Positions 23,564-31,761 are shown, numbered from the stretch's first letter. The stretch: DNA of 43,500 nucleotides from CAZYCC01 sp964645985 (GCA_964645985.1 CAZYCC010000006.1:1-43500), one strand, 5' to 3'. The notes: generated by a model from the letters alone, not told the origin. Numbers and translations: made by a program.

Positions 23564-25045
23564 TTGGACGAGTATTCTTTGCCGCGCGGGTTTTTGCGTG
23601 AGATGCGCGCGCGGCTCGGTAAGGATTTCCCGGCATACTGCGCGGCGATGCGAGAGCTGCCGTATCGCGGCATTCGGCGCGCGACCTTGCGCTGCAGCGA
23701 GCAGGAGCTTGCCGCCGCGCTCCCTTTCCCCATCAAGCGTGTGCCCTTCTCGCCGGATGCCTTCACCGCGCCGCCGGGTGCGCGCCTCGGCGCGCTGCCC
23801 GCCCACCACGCGGGAATGTTTTACGCGACCGAGCCGTCCGCCACAGCGGCGGTGCCGATCCTCGACCCTCGCCCCGGCGAGCTTGTCCTCGATCTCTGCG
23901 CCGCGCCCGGCGGCAAAGCGTGCGCCATCGCCGAGCGAATCGGCGAGGGGGGTCTGCTCGTCGCGAACGAGGTGGCACCGGCGCGTCTTCCGGCGCTGCG
24001 CGAGAATCTCGCGCGCCTCGGCGCCGCAAATACCGTCGTCACCAACTGCCGCCCGGAGGAGCTTGCGGCGGCGCTGCCCGGCGCGTTTGACCGCGTCCTC
24101 GTCGACGCGCCCTGCTCGGGCGAGGGCCTATTTCGCCGCGACCCCGCCGCCGTGCGCGAGTGGGCAGAGGGCGTTCCCGAAGCCTGCGCGCGGCGGCAAA
24201 AGCAAATTTTGCGCGAGGCGGCCGCGCTCGTGCGGCAGGGCGGGACGCTCGTCTATGCGACCTGCAGCTTCTCCCGCGTCGAGGACGAGGGGGTCGTTGA
24301 GGATTTTCTGAGAGAGCACCCCGATTTTTCGCTCGAACCGACAGGCGCCACGTTTGAGCGGCCGCTGCTTGGCGGCGGCGCGCTGCTGATTACGCCCCTT
24401 GAGGGCGGCGAGGGGCAGTTTGTCGCGAGGCTGCGCCGCGCGGGCGATCGCCCGGCCCTCCTCCCCGAAGTGTCGCCTATGCCGCCGCCCCTCCATCTGC
24501 GCGAGCGCACCTGCGCGCTCCTCGCCGATTTATTGACGAGAGACTTCAATCCCGCCGCCCTCCCGCTCGCTTGGTTTCCTGCAAAATCCCCCTCGCGAGC
24601 AGGCCCGCGCGGCGCAGGGGAGCGTGGGGGGACCACTCGCCCATCGGGGGACAATGAAGACGTGTTTCCTCGGAAAAAGGAGAATTTGCGCAGCGCCGGG
24701 GCAATCATCGGTCGGATTGCGCTGCTGCCGGAGGGGGTGAGGCTGCCGCGCGGCGCCGCTCCGATCGCGGCGGGGGTGACGGTAGCTCTCGCGCGAGAGG
24801 ACGGGCGGCTCGAACCTTGCCACGATCTCTTTCACGCGCTGCGGCGCGAGGACCTGCGCCGCACGATTGCGCTCGCGCCGGGCGACCCCGCGCTCGCCGC
24901 TTTCCTGCGCGGCGAGGAGATTTCCTGCGGCCCCGCGCTGCGCGGCGCGGCGGCGGTCTGCCTCGGGGATCTGCCGGTCGGATACGGCAACGCGAGCGGC
25001 GGCCGGCTCAAGAACAAGTACCCGAAAACCCTGCGCAACCGCTGA
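23564..25045 (+). CDS. rsmF: RsmF/NOL1-NOP2-Sun family rRNA (cytosine-C5) methyltransferase
   Basis: This SAM-dependent enzyme makes m5C in rRNA. The 493-residue protein has an N-terminal RsmF-type segment, then the methyltransferase core with LDLCAAPGGKACAIAERIGEGG (SAM site, about 108-130), the catalytic-loop motif DAPCSGEGLFRRDP, and the second cysteine in ATCSFSRVEDEGVVE. The C-terminal third carries the extra RsmF_methylt_C-like domain ending near PVGYGNASGGRLKNKYPKTLRN. A linker at about residues 345-370 is Gly/Arg/Ser-rich. The start is TTG at 23564: GGAGG ends six bases before it, and the predicted transcript begins close by, so no other start fits. It is monocistronic, closed by a strong terminator at 25282. 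The family is clear; the exact rRNA position modified is not. Confidence 0.92.
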   Translation: MDEYSLPRGFLREMRARLGKDFPAYCAAMRELPYRGIRRATLRCSEQELAAALPFPIKRVPFSPDAFTAPPGARLGALPAHHAGMFYATEPSATAAVPILDPRPGELVLDLCAAPGGKACAIAERIGEGGLLVANEVAPARLPALRENLARLGAANTVVTNCRPEELAAALPGAFDRVLVDAPCSGEGLFRRDPAAVREWAEGVPEACARRQKQILREAAALVRQGGTLVYATCSFSRVEDEGVVEDFLREHPDFSLEPTGATFERPLLGGGALLITPLEGGEGQFVARLRRAGDRPALLPEVSPMPPPLHLRERTCALLADLLTRDFNPAALPLAWFPAKSPSRAGPRGAGERGGTTRPSGDNEDVFPRKKENLRSAGAIIGRIALLPEGVRLPRGAAPIAAGVTVALAREDGRLEPCHDLFHALRREDLRRTIALAPGDPALAAFLRGEEISCGPALRGAAAVCLGDLPVGYGNASGGRLKNKYPKTLRNR

Positions 25046-25281
25046 ATCTCCCCGCGATAGGGCAAAAATAGTACTTCCTCCCGCGTGGGACGAACAAGGG
25101 AGCTCTCGTCCCTCGGTCGATAAACGCACCGAAGCGGCTGCGCGCGGCGGGGTTCGCCGTCCCTCACGCGACGGGGCAAAATCCCGCATTCCCGCACGAG
25201 GGGGCATCCCGCCGCGCCTCCCGCCGCACCTCGTCTCTCCGCGTGAACTATTGCGGGAAGGGCGTTTCGCGCGCTTTGCAG

Positions 25282-25316
25282 AAATCCGGGAGAATGCTCT
25301 CCCGGATTTCTTTTTT
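25282..25316 (+). terminator. intrinsic terminator after rsmF
   Basis: A perfect 12-bp stem AAATCCGGGAGA/TCTCCCGGATTT with loop ATGC is followed by CTTTTTT. It is 237 bp beyond the rsmF stop. Confidence 0.9.
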
Positions 25317-25327
25317 GCCTTTGCCTT

Positions 25328-25360
25328 CGCCTCCCGGCGGAGCTGCTCCGCCGGGAGGCG
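25328..25360. repeat. perfect 15-bp inverted repeat
   Basis: CGCCTCCCGGCGGAG pairs fully with CTCCGCCGGGAGGCG around a CTG loop. It has no U-tract, so it is not a standard terminator; it lies 11 bp past one. Confidence 0.85.
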
Positions 25361-25514
25361 TACCCGCGTTCACTCGCGCGGGCAAGAACTCGCGTGAGGA
25401 AGTAGCATCGCGTCGCCCCGGCGCGATTCGCCCGGGGAAACGCGGTGCGATCCGCCTATTTCAGCGGAATTTCGGCGCCCCCCGCGAGTTTGCCGCGGAT
25501 TTGGCGGTTTTACC

Positions 25515-26444
25515 TTATTCGGCGAACATCGGGGTGGAGAGGTAGCGCTCGCCGGTGTCCGGCAGGAGCGCGACGATCAGCTTGCCGGCGTTCTCCGGGC
25601 GGCGCGCGAGCTGGGTCGCGGCGTAGACCGCGGCGCCGGACGAGATGCCGACGAGCAGACCTTCCTCACGGGCGAGCGCCTTGCCGGTCGCGAACGCGTC
25701 CTCATTCTCGATCTGAATGATTTCGTCATAGACGCTCGTGTCGAGCGTGTCGGGGACGAAGCCCGCGCCGATCCCTTGGATTTTGTGCGGGCCGGACTTG
25801 CCGCCCGAGAGCACCGGGGAGCTCGCCGGCTCGACCGCGACGACCTTGACGGCGGGGTTCTGCTCTTTGAGATAGCCGCCCGCGCCCGTAATCGTGCCGC
25901 CGGTACCGACGCCCGAAACGAAAATGTCGACCTTGCCGGCGGTGTCCTCCCAGATTTCGGGGCCGGTCGTCGCGCGGTGGATCGCGGGGTTGGCGGGGTT
26001 GACGAACTGCCCGGGAATGAAGCTGCCCGGTGTCTGCTCGGAGAGCTCCTTCGCGCGCTCAATCGCGCCCTTCATCCCCTTCGCGCCTTCGGTGAGGACG
26101 AGCTCGGCGCCGTACGCTTTGAGGAGGTTGCGCCGCTCAACGCTCATCGTCTCGGGCATCGTCAGGATGATGCGGTAGCCGCGCGCCGCCGCGACGGCGG
26201 CAAGACCGATGCCGGTGTTGCCGCTGGTCGGCTCGATGATGACCGCGCCGGGTTTGAGCGCGCCGCTCTTCTCGGCATCGTCGATCATCGCGAGGGCGAT
26301 GCGGTCTTTGACACTCCCCGCCGGGTTGAAATACTCGAGTTTGCCGACGATGGTCGCGCCAAGGTCGCGCGCCGCGGCGTACTTGCCGAGCTTGAGCAGA
26401 GGCGTTTTGCCGATGAGCTCGGTCAGCTGTTCGTAGATCTTCAT
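25515..26444 (-). CDS. cysK: cysteine synthase A (O-acetylserine sulfhydrylase)
   Basis: CysK is a PLP enzyme that replaces the acetyl group of O-acetylserine with sulfide to give cysteine. The 309-residue protein has the PLP lysine in PAGSVKDR (Lys46), the substrate loop TSGNTGIGLA, the phosphate-binding GVGTGGTITG, and SGAAVYAA near the end. The length is normal. ATG at 26444 follows AAAGGAG. The only promoter seen (27015-27043) is about 570 bp upstream, giving a very long leader. No cysE is in the window, but serA and serC, which lead to its precursor serine, lie 3-5 kb away in the same direction. Confidence 0.96.
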   Translation of the reverse strand: MKIYEQLTELIGKTPLLKLGKYAAARDLGATIVGKLEYFNPAGSVKDRIALAMIDDAEKSGALKPGAVIIEPTSGNTGIGLAAVAAARGYRIILTMPETMSVERRNLLKAYGAELVLTEGAKGMKGAIERAKELSEQTPGSFIPGQFVNPANPAIHRATTGPEIWEDTAGKVDIFVSGVGTGGTITGAGGYLKEQNPAVKVVAVEPASSPVLSGGKSGPHKIQGIGAGFVPDTLDTSVYDEIIQIENEDAFATGKALAREEGLLVGISSGAAVYAATQLARRPENAGKLIVALLPDTGERYLSTPMFAE

Positions 26445-26513
26445 AAGAACTCCTTTGTGAATAGAATATTTCGGATGTATGACGGTAGGAAAAACGAAGA
26501 GCGCCCACTCGAT

Positions 26514-26590
26514 CTCCCCGCTCCTCGCGGGGAGAAGCGATCGCCCTTGCCGCGGAATCTTTCCCGCGCGATCCTCCCTAACTCAGGGAG
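26514..26590. repeat. pair of REP-like palindromes
   Basis: CTCCCCGC/GCGGGGAG (26514-26534) and CTCCCT/AGGGAG (26574-26590). On the minus strand each has the same frame: CTTCTCCC, a short loop, GGGAG and GATCG. This suggests two copies of one intergenic palindromic element. Confidence 0.6.
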
Positions 26591-26896
26591 AAGCCGCCCG
26601 GCGAACCCGGCGAGTCGCGCGAGGGGCACGCTCAAACTATCAACGGGCTATTCATGGCGGGGGATCTTGCGCATCGCGCATGGGCGCAGGTTATGGTCGT
26701 TCGCGGCAACATCGCGCGCCCGGGCGCGGGGCGGGAGGGAATGCAAACATAGAAGTAAACAGAACAGGAATGCTCGCGCGGGAACGGCAAGCGTGCGTAC
26801 CGGGAAAACGCGTCCACTCTCCCGCGCCGCTGAGGCGAGCGAAGTGAACGCAACATCCGCCGCGAGGGAGTGAGGAATCTCGCGAGGGGGGCATTT

Positions 26897-26946
26897 CCCC
26901 GCCCCCTCCCCGCGCCGCAGCTCGGCGGTGCGGGGAGGGGGCGGGG
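26897..26946. repeat. very strong GC hairpin, 17-bp perfect stem
   Basis: CCCCGCCCCCTCCCCGC (26897-26913) is the exact reverse complement of 26930-26946, with an inner GCCG/CGGC stem in the loop. It would be in the cysK leader. There is no adjacent U-tract. Confidence 0.9.
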
Positions 26947-27014
26947 CAGCTTCCCTGCCTTTGGTGGATGTCCTTGACGAAGGAAGACTATTTCCTATCG
27001 GAATGGTATGCTTT

Positions 27015-27043
27015 AGAATAGCACAACCGCTCCGGCTTGTCAA
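27015..27043 (-). promoter_or_regulatory. promoter facing cysK
   Basis: On the minus strand TTGACA (27038-27043), 17 bp, TATTCT (27015-27020). cysK is the first gene downstream. Confidence 0.72.
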
Positions 27044-27072
27044 GCCCCCCGCGAAATTTTTTTATAAAGCCC

Positions 27073-27140
27073 CTCGCGCGAGAAAGTCTCCTATTTCTCA
27101 CGCGAGAAGAGGGGAGTTTTTCCCTCACAAGAGGGAAACT
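27073..27140. repeat. two tandem hairpins, REP-like
   Basis: CTCGCGCGAGAAA pairs with TTTCTCACGCGAG (one mismatch) at 27073-27106; AGTTTTTCCCTC pairs with GAGGGAAACT at 27115-27140. The GAGGGGA...CCCTC motif recurs at 29181-29199 and 29240-29285. Confidence 0.6.
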
Positions 27141-27519
27141 TCGCTAATTTCATTAAAACACCCTCTCGCATGAAAGAGAAACGCTTCTTCCAGCAGAAAA
27201 TTTTTCGAAGAAAATCTTTCGCGGAAAATCTTTCAAAGATAGCCTTACGAGGGGGATACCCCCGCCGCGCGGGGCGATCTTCCGCCCGGCATCGCCGCGA
27301 AAGAACTGCCGCGCGGGATCGGGGCATTCTCCCGCGCGGGGCGAATGCGCCACCCGTGAACTGCGGCGTCTCGCGGGGATAACGCAGGAAATCCTCTCGC
27401 GCGGGGGGCGCGCCCTCGGCGGGGTTCCCTCTTCCCTTAGGTTCATTATCGTCGGGCATCCCGCCGCGCGGGGCGGGCGCACCCCCGAAAAATTTTTGTG
27501 AAAATGCGCGCGCCTCCCC

Positions 27520-27548
27520 TTGCATTGCGCGCGGGGGTGTGGTATAAT
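27520..27548 (+). promoter_or_regulatory. rpmB promoter
   Basis: TTGCAT (27520-27525), 17 bp, TATAAT (27543-27548), with a leader of about 50 nt before rpmB. Confidence 0.82.
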
Positions 27549-27604
27549 AGTGAGAACGGCGCTGTGGGGCGCGCCTTGTATAGTAAAATATTGGAGGTGA
27601 GGAT

Positions 27605-27790
27605 ATGGCGAAATGTGACATCTGCGGAAAGGGCGTCACCTTCGGGTGCAACGTCTCGCATTCGCACAGGAGAACCAATCGCGCGTGGAAGCCGAACATC
27701 CGCCGCGTGCGCGCGGTTGTCAACGGCGAGCACAAGACACTGCACGTCTGCACGCGCTGCCTGCGCTCGGGCAAAGTCCAGAGAGCGTAA
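27605..27790 (+). CDS. rpmB: 50S ribosomal protein L28
   Basis: L28 is a small protein of the large ribosomal subunit. The 61-residue product has MAKCDICGKG at the start, NVSHSHRRTNRAWKPNI in the middle and CTRCLRSGKVQRA at the end. The pairs C4/C7 and C49/C52 make it the zinc-binding four-cysteine type; organisms that carry this type often also keep zinc-free copies. ATG at 27605 is behind GGAGGTGAGG. It has its own promoter and terminator, so it is monocistronic. Confidence 0.97.
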   Translation: MAKCDICGKGVTFGCNVSHSHRRTNRAWKPNIRRVRAVVNGEHKTLHVCTRCLRSGKVQRA

Positions 27791-27850
27791 AAGCGAAATT
27801 ATTAGCCCGCGAGGCGGGCGGGCTATGACGCGGTTCTCAAAATAGCAAGC

Positions 27851-27872
27851 AAACCCCTCGATGAGGGGTTTT
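27851..27872. terminator. rpmB terminator, bidirectional
   Basis: AAACCCCTC/GAGGGGTTT with a GAT loop, then TTC. It lies 60 bp past rpmB and 52 bp past the stop of the convergent hydrolase gene. Confidence 0.82.
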
Positions 27873-27923
27873 CTGCGTATTCTCTTTTCGATGGAGGCTG
27901 CCGATACGATCCGACCATCTCCC

Positions 27924-28844
27924 TCACTCCTCGTGATACATCACCTTCTCACCGTCGCTGGAGAGGGTGACCGTGCCGACCTCATCGGTGCGCAGGACGG
28001 TGATGCCGCGCTCCTCGAGCGCGTCGAGCGTCTCTCCGTGCGGGTGACCGTAGGAGTTCCCCGCGCCGCAGGAGATGACCGCCGTCCCGGGGCGCACTGC
28101 GTCGAGGAAGCGGTCGCAGGAGGAGGTTGAGCTGCCGTGATGCCCGAGCTGGAGGACGTTCGCGTCGAAGAGCGACGCGCCGTAGCGATCGAGCAGGGCT
28201 TCCTCCTCCTCTCGCTCGGCGTCACCTGTGAAGAGAAACGCCGTACTGCCGTAGTCGATGCGCACGGCGGTGCTGTTGTTGTTCTCGTTGTCGCTCGGGT
28301 AAAGAGGCGAGGCGATGACCGTCACGGTCGCGCCGCCGAACCCGAAAGAGGTCATTCCCGCTTTGAGATCGTCTGTGTAATGCACCGCGCAGCCGTCCTC
28401 GGCAGCGGCGGCATCGTAGGCGCGATCGGCGGTCGCGCTGTCGTCGGCATCCGATGGGCCGCAAAAGTAGACCGCGTCGACATCGAAGGCGTCGAAGACC
28501 TCATCGGCGCCGCCGATGTGATCCTCGTGGTTGTGCGTCAGGACGAGGACATCGATTTTGCCGACGCCGCAGCGCGCGATCTCCCCGACCATATGGTCGG
28601 CGCCGTCATCGGTTCCGGTGTCGATGAGGAGATTTTCCCCGCTCGATGTGGTGAGCAGCGTGGCGTCTCCCTGCCCGACATCAAGGTAGCGCAGGTAGAG
28701 GCTCCCGTCAGGCGGTGCCGCCGCCTGCTCGCGGTGCGCGCGAAGCACTCCCATCACGACCCCGCCCAGAGCGATCACAATCGCCGCCGCAACAAGCGCG
28801 ACCGACCCGGGCCGCAACTTCCCCCTCGGCTCTCCGCTCGCCAT
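27924..28844 (-). CDS. membrane-anchored ComEC-type metallo-beta-lactamase-fold hydrolase
   Basis: This 306-residue protein has an N-terminal helix (about 14-34) that should act as signal anchor, then a metallo-hydrolase domain outside the membrane. The metal motif is intact: LTHNHEDHIGG, with HNHEDH at residues 104-109. Other parts typical of stand-alone relatives of the ComEC C-terminal domain are LRYLDVGQGDATLL, NLLIDTG, FLFTGDAE and VLQLGHHGSSTSS. Such proteins may degrade DNA outside the cell, but the substrate is not proven. ATG at 28844 follows GAGGTGA. It is downstream of serA on the same strand after 439 bp, with hairpins between. It is notable that the ComEC in this window has lost the matching aspartate. 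Confidence 0.85.
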   Translation of the reverse strand: MASGEPRGKLRPGSVALVAAAIVIALGGVVMGVLRAHREQAAAPPDGSLYLRYLDVGQGDATLLTTSSGENLLIDTGTDDGADHMVGEIARCGVGKIDVLVLTHNHEDHIGGADEVFDAFDVDAVYFCGPSDADDSATADRAYDAAAAEDGCAVHYTDDLKAGMTSFGFGGATVTVIASPLYPSDNENNNSTAVRIDYGSTAFLFTGDAEREEEEALLDRYGASLFDANVLQLGHHGSSTSSCDRFLDAVRPGTAVISCGAGNSYGHPHGETLDALEERGITVLRTDEVGTVTLSSDGEKVMYHEE

Positions 28845-29283
28845 AGCTCACCTCGAGAAAAAGAACACGCTCCCCGCTCGCGCAAAGAACCAAGCGAGAG
28901 CGGCACCCCCCGCGAGAGCGGCAGCAAAACCGCGCCGACCCGGCCTTCGCGTGAGAGTGCCCGGAGAAGCTGCCGGGTTTGGGATACCCTCCCGCGCGCT
29001 CTGCCGTATTTTGCGCTCTTCCCCCAAGTTCGCCGGATCCGCAGCACGCCCGACGAAAGGGCAGTGCCTTTGAAAAAACTCCGCCGCCGGGCTGTCGGTT
29101 TTCGATGCCCCGCGAGATGCGCAGTGGGGCGTTTTCGTTTATTGAAAACCGCCCCATCCCGCGCGGACTGCCCCCACCGAAGAGGGGGATTTCCCCTCTC
29201 GCGGCAAGAAAAGGAGTTTCCTCTCTTTTAAGGTAAGGGAAAAGGAGTTTCCCCTCTCTCATGAGAAGGGAACTCCCCTTTTT
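28845..29283. other. 439-bp gap between serA and the hydrolase gene
   Basis: No gene supported. It contains a direct repeat of GCGAGAGCGGCA (about 28899-28924), a CCCGG/CCGGG hairpin near 28959-28979, an 11-bp hairpin with one bulge (GGGGCGTTTTC with GAAAACCGCCCC, 29126-29155), the palindrome AGAGGGG/CCCCTCT (29181-29199) and the candidate terminator at 29240-29285. Confidence 0.5.
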
Positions 29284-29285
29284 TT
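29240..29285. terminator. candidate terminator downstream of serA
   Basis: AAAAGGAGTTTCCC and GGGAACTCCCCTTTTTTT form an imperfect stem touching the serA stop codon at 29284. The longer U-tract is on the plus strand; on the serA strand the stem ends in TTTT. A near copy of the left arm lies 30 bp further left. Confidence 0.55.
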
Positions 29286-30405
29286 ACTTCACACTGACCC
29301 GCCGCACGCTGGGGAGGGCGCGCAGGGCATCCGCCGCCGCGGCGGGCGCGTCGAGGAGCGCCGCGCTCGCGTTCTTCTTTTCGTCCCTCACGAGTGTCAG
29401 CTTCGCCGCGTCCACTCCCGCTGCCGCGGTTATCTCGTCCTGCGTGAGTCGCGCGTCCCCAAGTATGACGATCCGCGCCCCGTCCCGCTCGCGCGAGACG
29501 GCGGGATAGTTGACGCTGTTGCGGATGTTGCCGTTCTCGAGGAAGTCCTTCAGCTCGTCTGCCGCCATCACGGCGCAGTTGTCCTCCGCCTCGGCGGTCG
29601 ACGCGCCGAGATGCGGTAGCAGGAGGGCGCCCGGCACCCCGAGCCACTCCTCCGACGGGAAGTCGGTGACATATTTTTTCACTTTTCCGCTCTCAAGCGC
29701 CGCCTTGAGGTCCTCCGGGACGACGAGATCGCCGCGCGCAAGGTTGAGAATGCGCACACCGTCCTTCATTTTCGCGATGTTCTCGGCGTTGACGAAGCCC
29801 TTTGTCGTCGGAAGCGACGGCACATGCAGGGTGAGGTAATCGGCGGCGGCGAGCAGTTCGTCTATCGATGATGCCATCTTGCAGGGCGGGTCCTTCACCG
29901 GGAAGGCATCGTAGGCGATGACCTCCATGCCGAGCGCTGCGGCGGCGTCCGCCACCTTGCGCCCGATTGCGCCAAAGCCCATCACGCCGAGTGTTTTGCC
30001 GGCAATCTCGTTTCCGGCGAAGCGCGATTTACCTTTCTCGACCGCCTTCGCCACGCCGAGCTCGCTATCGCCCAAGCTCCCCACCCAGGCGCTGCCCTCG
30101 ACAATGTCTCGCGAGGCGAGCAGCAGGGCGCAAATAGTCAGCTCCTTGACGGCGTTGGCGTTCGCGCCGGGCGTGTTGAAGACGACGATACCCGCCTCGG
30201 CACAGCGGTCGAGCGGAATGTTGTTGACCCCGGCGCCCGCCCGCGCTATTGCCTCAAGGCTTTCCGGGAAGTCGGCGTCGAGCAGGCTCGCCGAGCGCAC
30301 GAGAACGCCGGCGGGCGAGGCAGCGTCCTCGCTCGCGCGGTAGCCGTCCCCTAAGCGCGCGATGCCGCAGGGCGCGATTTTGTTCATTAAGAGAATATCT
30401 TTCAT
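29284..30405 (-). CDS. serA: D-3-phosphoglycerate dehydrogenase
   Basis: SerA oxidises 3-phosphoglycerate to 3-phosphohydroxypyruvate, the first step of serine synthesis, using NAD. The 373-residue protein has GAGVNNIPLDRCAEAGI in the substrate domain, the NAD fold GVMGFGAIGRKVADAA, the catalytic arginine in NLARGDLV and the catalytic histidine in LLPHLGAST. The acidic partner lies in TDFPSEEW, a looser match than the usual DVFxxEP. The C-terminal ~65 residues look like a short ACT-like domain, so the protein is shorter than full two-domain SerA. ATG at 30405 follows GAAAGGAT; the longer opening to 30585 runs through non-coding sequence. serC lies 209 bp upstream, so the two are probably one operon from the promoter at 31762. 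Confidence 0.93.
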   Translation of the reverse strand: MKDILLMNKIAPCGIARLGDGYRASEDAASPAGVLVRSASLLDADFPESLEAIARAGAGVNNIPLDRCAEAGIVVFNTPGANANAVKELTICALLLASRDIVEGSAWVGSLGDSELGVAKAVEKGKSRFAGNEIAGKTLGVMGFGAIGRKVADAAAALGMEVIAYDAFPVKDPPCKMASSIDELLAAADYLTLHVPSLPTTKGFVNAENIAKMKDGVRILNLARGDLVVPEDLKAALESGKVKKYVTDFPSEEWLGVPGALLLPHLGASTAEAEDNCAVMAADELKDFLENGNIRNSVNYPAVSRERDGARIVILGDARLTQDEITAAAGVDAAKLTLVRDEKKNASAALLDAPAAAADALRALPSVRRVSVK

Positions 30406-30614
30406 TAAAAATCCTTTCAAAATGGAGTAGGAATGGCGGCAAGGGCGGCCCCTCCCGAGGGTGCGACCCACCGCCTCCGTACGAATGCGGCGAGAGAACC
30501 TATCGAATTGCGAGGGGCTATCCGCCGCCCGAGCGACCCCCACCGCGCCGCGCGGAAAATTTGCTCCCGCTAAACGCCCCCCCACGCCCTTGTGCCGATG
30601 TCGCGAGAGCGCGC

Positions 30615-31706
30615 TTACGCCTTGGGGTTGTTCGCGGCGAACTCTTTCATAAATGCGACGAGCGCCTCGACGCCCTCTTTCGGCATCGCGTTATAGATCG
30701 ATGCGCGCATCCCGCCGACCGAGCGGTGCCCCTTGACGTTGACAAGACCCCGCGCGCCCGCTTCTTTGGCGAACTTCGCGTCGAGATCCGGGTCTCCGGT
30801 GACGAAGACGACATTCATCATCGAGCGGCTGCGCACCTGCACCGGCGCCTTGTAGTAGTCTTGCGAATCGAGGTAGTCGTAGAGTACCGCCGCCTTTTCG
30901 AGGTTGCGCTCCTTCATCTTCTCAAGGCCCCCGACCGTGTTCTCGATCCAGTCGTAGACCAGCCCCGCGACGTAAATCGGGTAGGTCGGAGGCGTATTGT
31001 ACATCGAGTCGGCGTCAGCTTGCACCTTCCAGTCGAGCATCGTCGGGCAGCACGCGCGCGCGTGCCCGAGCAGATCCTCGCGCACAATGATGACCGTCAG
31101 CCCCGCGGGAGCCATATTCTTCTGCGCGCCCGCGTAGATCACGCCGAAGCGCGACACGTCGACCGGCTCGGAGAGAATGCAGGAGGACATATCCGCAACG
31201 AGCGGGATGTCGCCGGTGTCGGGGATGTAGTCGAACTTCGTGCCGTAGATCGTGTTATTGTAACAAATGTGCACATACGCGGCATCGGGGTTAAAGTCCT
31301 CCCGCCGGACAATCGGCACATAGGTGAAGTTGTCCTCCTTGGAGCTGGCGACCTCGCGGACATCACCGTATTTCAGCCCTTCCTTGTACGCCTTCGTTGA
31401 GAATTGCCCCGAAACGATGTAGTCGGCGGTTCCCCCCTCCGGCAGGAGGTTGAGCGGCACCGACGCGAAGACCTGCGACGCGCCGCCCTGCACGAACAGC
31501 ACTTTGTAGTTGTCGGGGATACCCATCACGCGCCGCAGAGACGCCTGCGCATCCTTGATGATCTTGTCGTAGACCGGAGAACGGTGGCTCATCTCCATCA
31601 CCGACATCCCCGATCCCTCGTAGTCGGTCATCTGCGCCGCGCACTTCTCGAGGACCGGCAGCGGCAGCATCGACGGCCCCGCCGAAAAGTTGTAAATTCT
31701 GCTCAT
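30615..31706 (-). CDS. serC: phosphoserine aminotransferase
   Basis: SerC transaminates 3-phosphohydroxypyruvate to phosphoserine with glutamate and PLP. The 363-residue protein starts RIYNFSAGPSMLP, with QGGASQVFASVPLNLL in the PLP-phosphate region, the lysine motif YAGAQKNMAPAGLTVIIV, and the C-terminal HRSVGGMRASIYNAMP. The length is normal. ATG at 31706 follows CGGAGGTATCAAA; the opening to 31790 would start within the promoter. It is the first gene of a serC-serA operon. A phosphoserine phosphatase (SerB) is not in the window. Confidence 0.96.
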   Translation of the reverse strand: MSRIYNFSAGPSMLPLPVLEKCAAQMTDYEGSGMSVMEMSHRSPVYDKIIKDAQASLRRVMGIPDNYKVLFVQGGASQVFASVPLNLLPEGGTADYIVSGQFSTKAYKEGLKYGDVREVASSKEDNFTYVPIVRREDFNPDAAYVHICYNNTIYGTKFDYIPDTGDIPLVADMSSCILSEPVDVSRFGVIYAGAQKNMAPAGLTVIIVREDLLGHARACCPTMLDWKVQADADSMYNTPPTYPIYVAGLVYDWIENTVGGLEKMKERNLEKAAVLYDYLDSQDYYKAPVQVRSRSMMNVVFVTGDPDLDAKFAKEAGARGLVNVKGHRSVGGMRASIYNAMPKEGVEALVAFMKEFAANNPKA

Positions 31707-31761
31707 TTTGATACCTCCGAAAATTTTCGCACTCCGCCGTAGCGGCATACCTTCACCTCTC

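Larger units (their letters stand above)
25046..25514. other. 469-bp gap between convergent rsmF and cysK
   Basis: No gene supported. It holds a terminator (25282-25316), a perfect 15-bp hairpin (25328-25360), an imperfect CCCCGG/CCGGGG hairpin near 25418-25438 and an ATCCGC/GCGGAAT pair near 25449-25470. All lie in the half closer to cysK. Confidence 0.5.
26445..27008 (-). promoter_or_regulatory. long leader of cysK with strong hairpins
   Basis: About 564 nt of transcribed leader is inferred from the promoter. It contains the 17-bp GC hairpin at 26897-26946 and two REP-like palindromes (26514-26534, 26574-26590). I searched for T-box (AGGGTGGNACCGCG), S-box and other known sulfur-linked switch motifs and saw none. 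No open frame with a good ribosome site occurs in it. Confidence 0.4.
27009..27604. other. 596-bp region between the cysK promoter and rpmB
   Basis: No gene supported. From left to right it holds the cysK promoter, two tandem hairpins (27073-27106 and 27115-27140), an AT-rich stretch with GAAAATCTTTC twice (about 27212-27236), a GGGGG-ATA-CCCCC hairpin at 27251-27263, several copies of CGCGCGGGG, and the rpmB promoter. Long frames on the minus strand are low-complexity and are not believed. Confidence 0.45.

Noticed and set aside
26445..27008. T-box or other known riboswitch in the cysK leader
   Set aside because: No AGGGTGGNACCGCG-type sequence, no S-box core and no recognised aptamer motif could be found by eye.
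27091..27774. 227-codon minus-strand frame across the cysK-rpmB spacer
   Set aside because: It overlaps rpmB and its promoter, and the translation comes from hairpin repeats and is low-complexity.
25046..29283. CRISPR array among the many intergenic repeats
   Set aside because: The repeats are palindromes of varying length and spacing, not identical direct repeats with regular unique spacers, and no cas gene is present.
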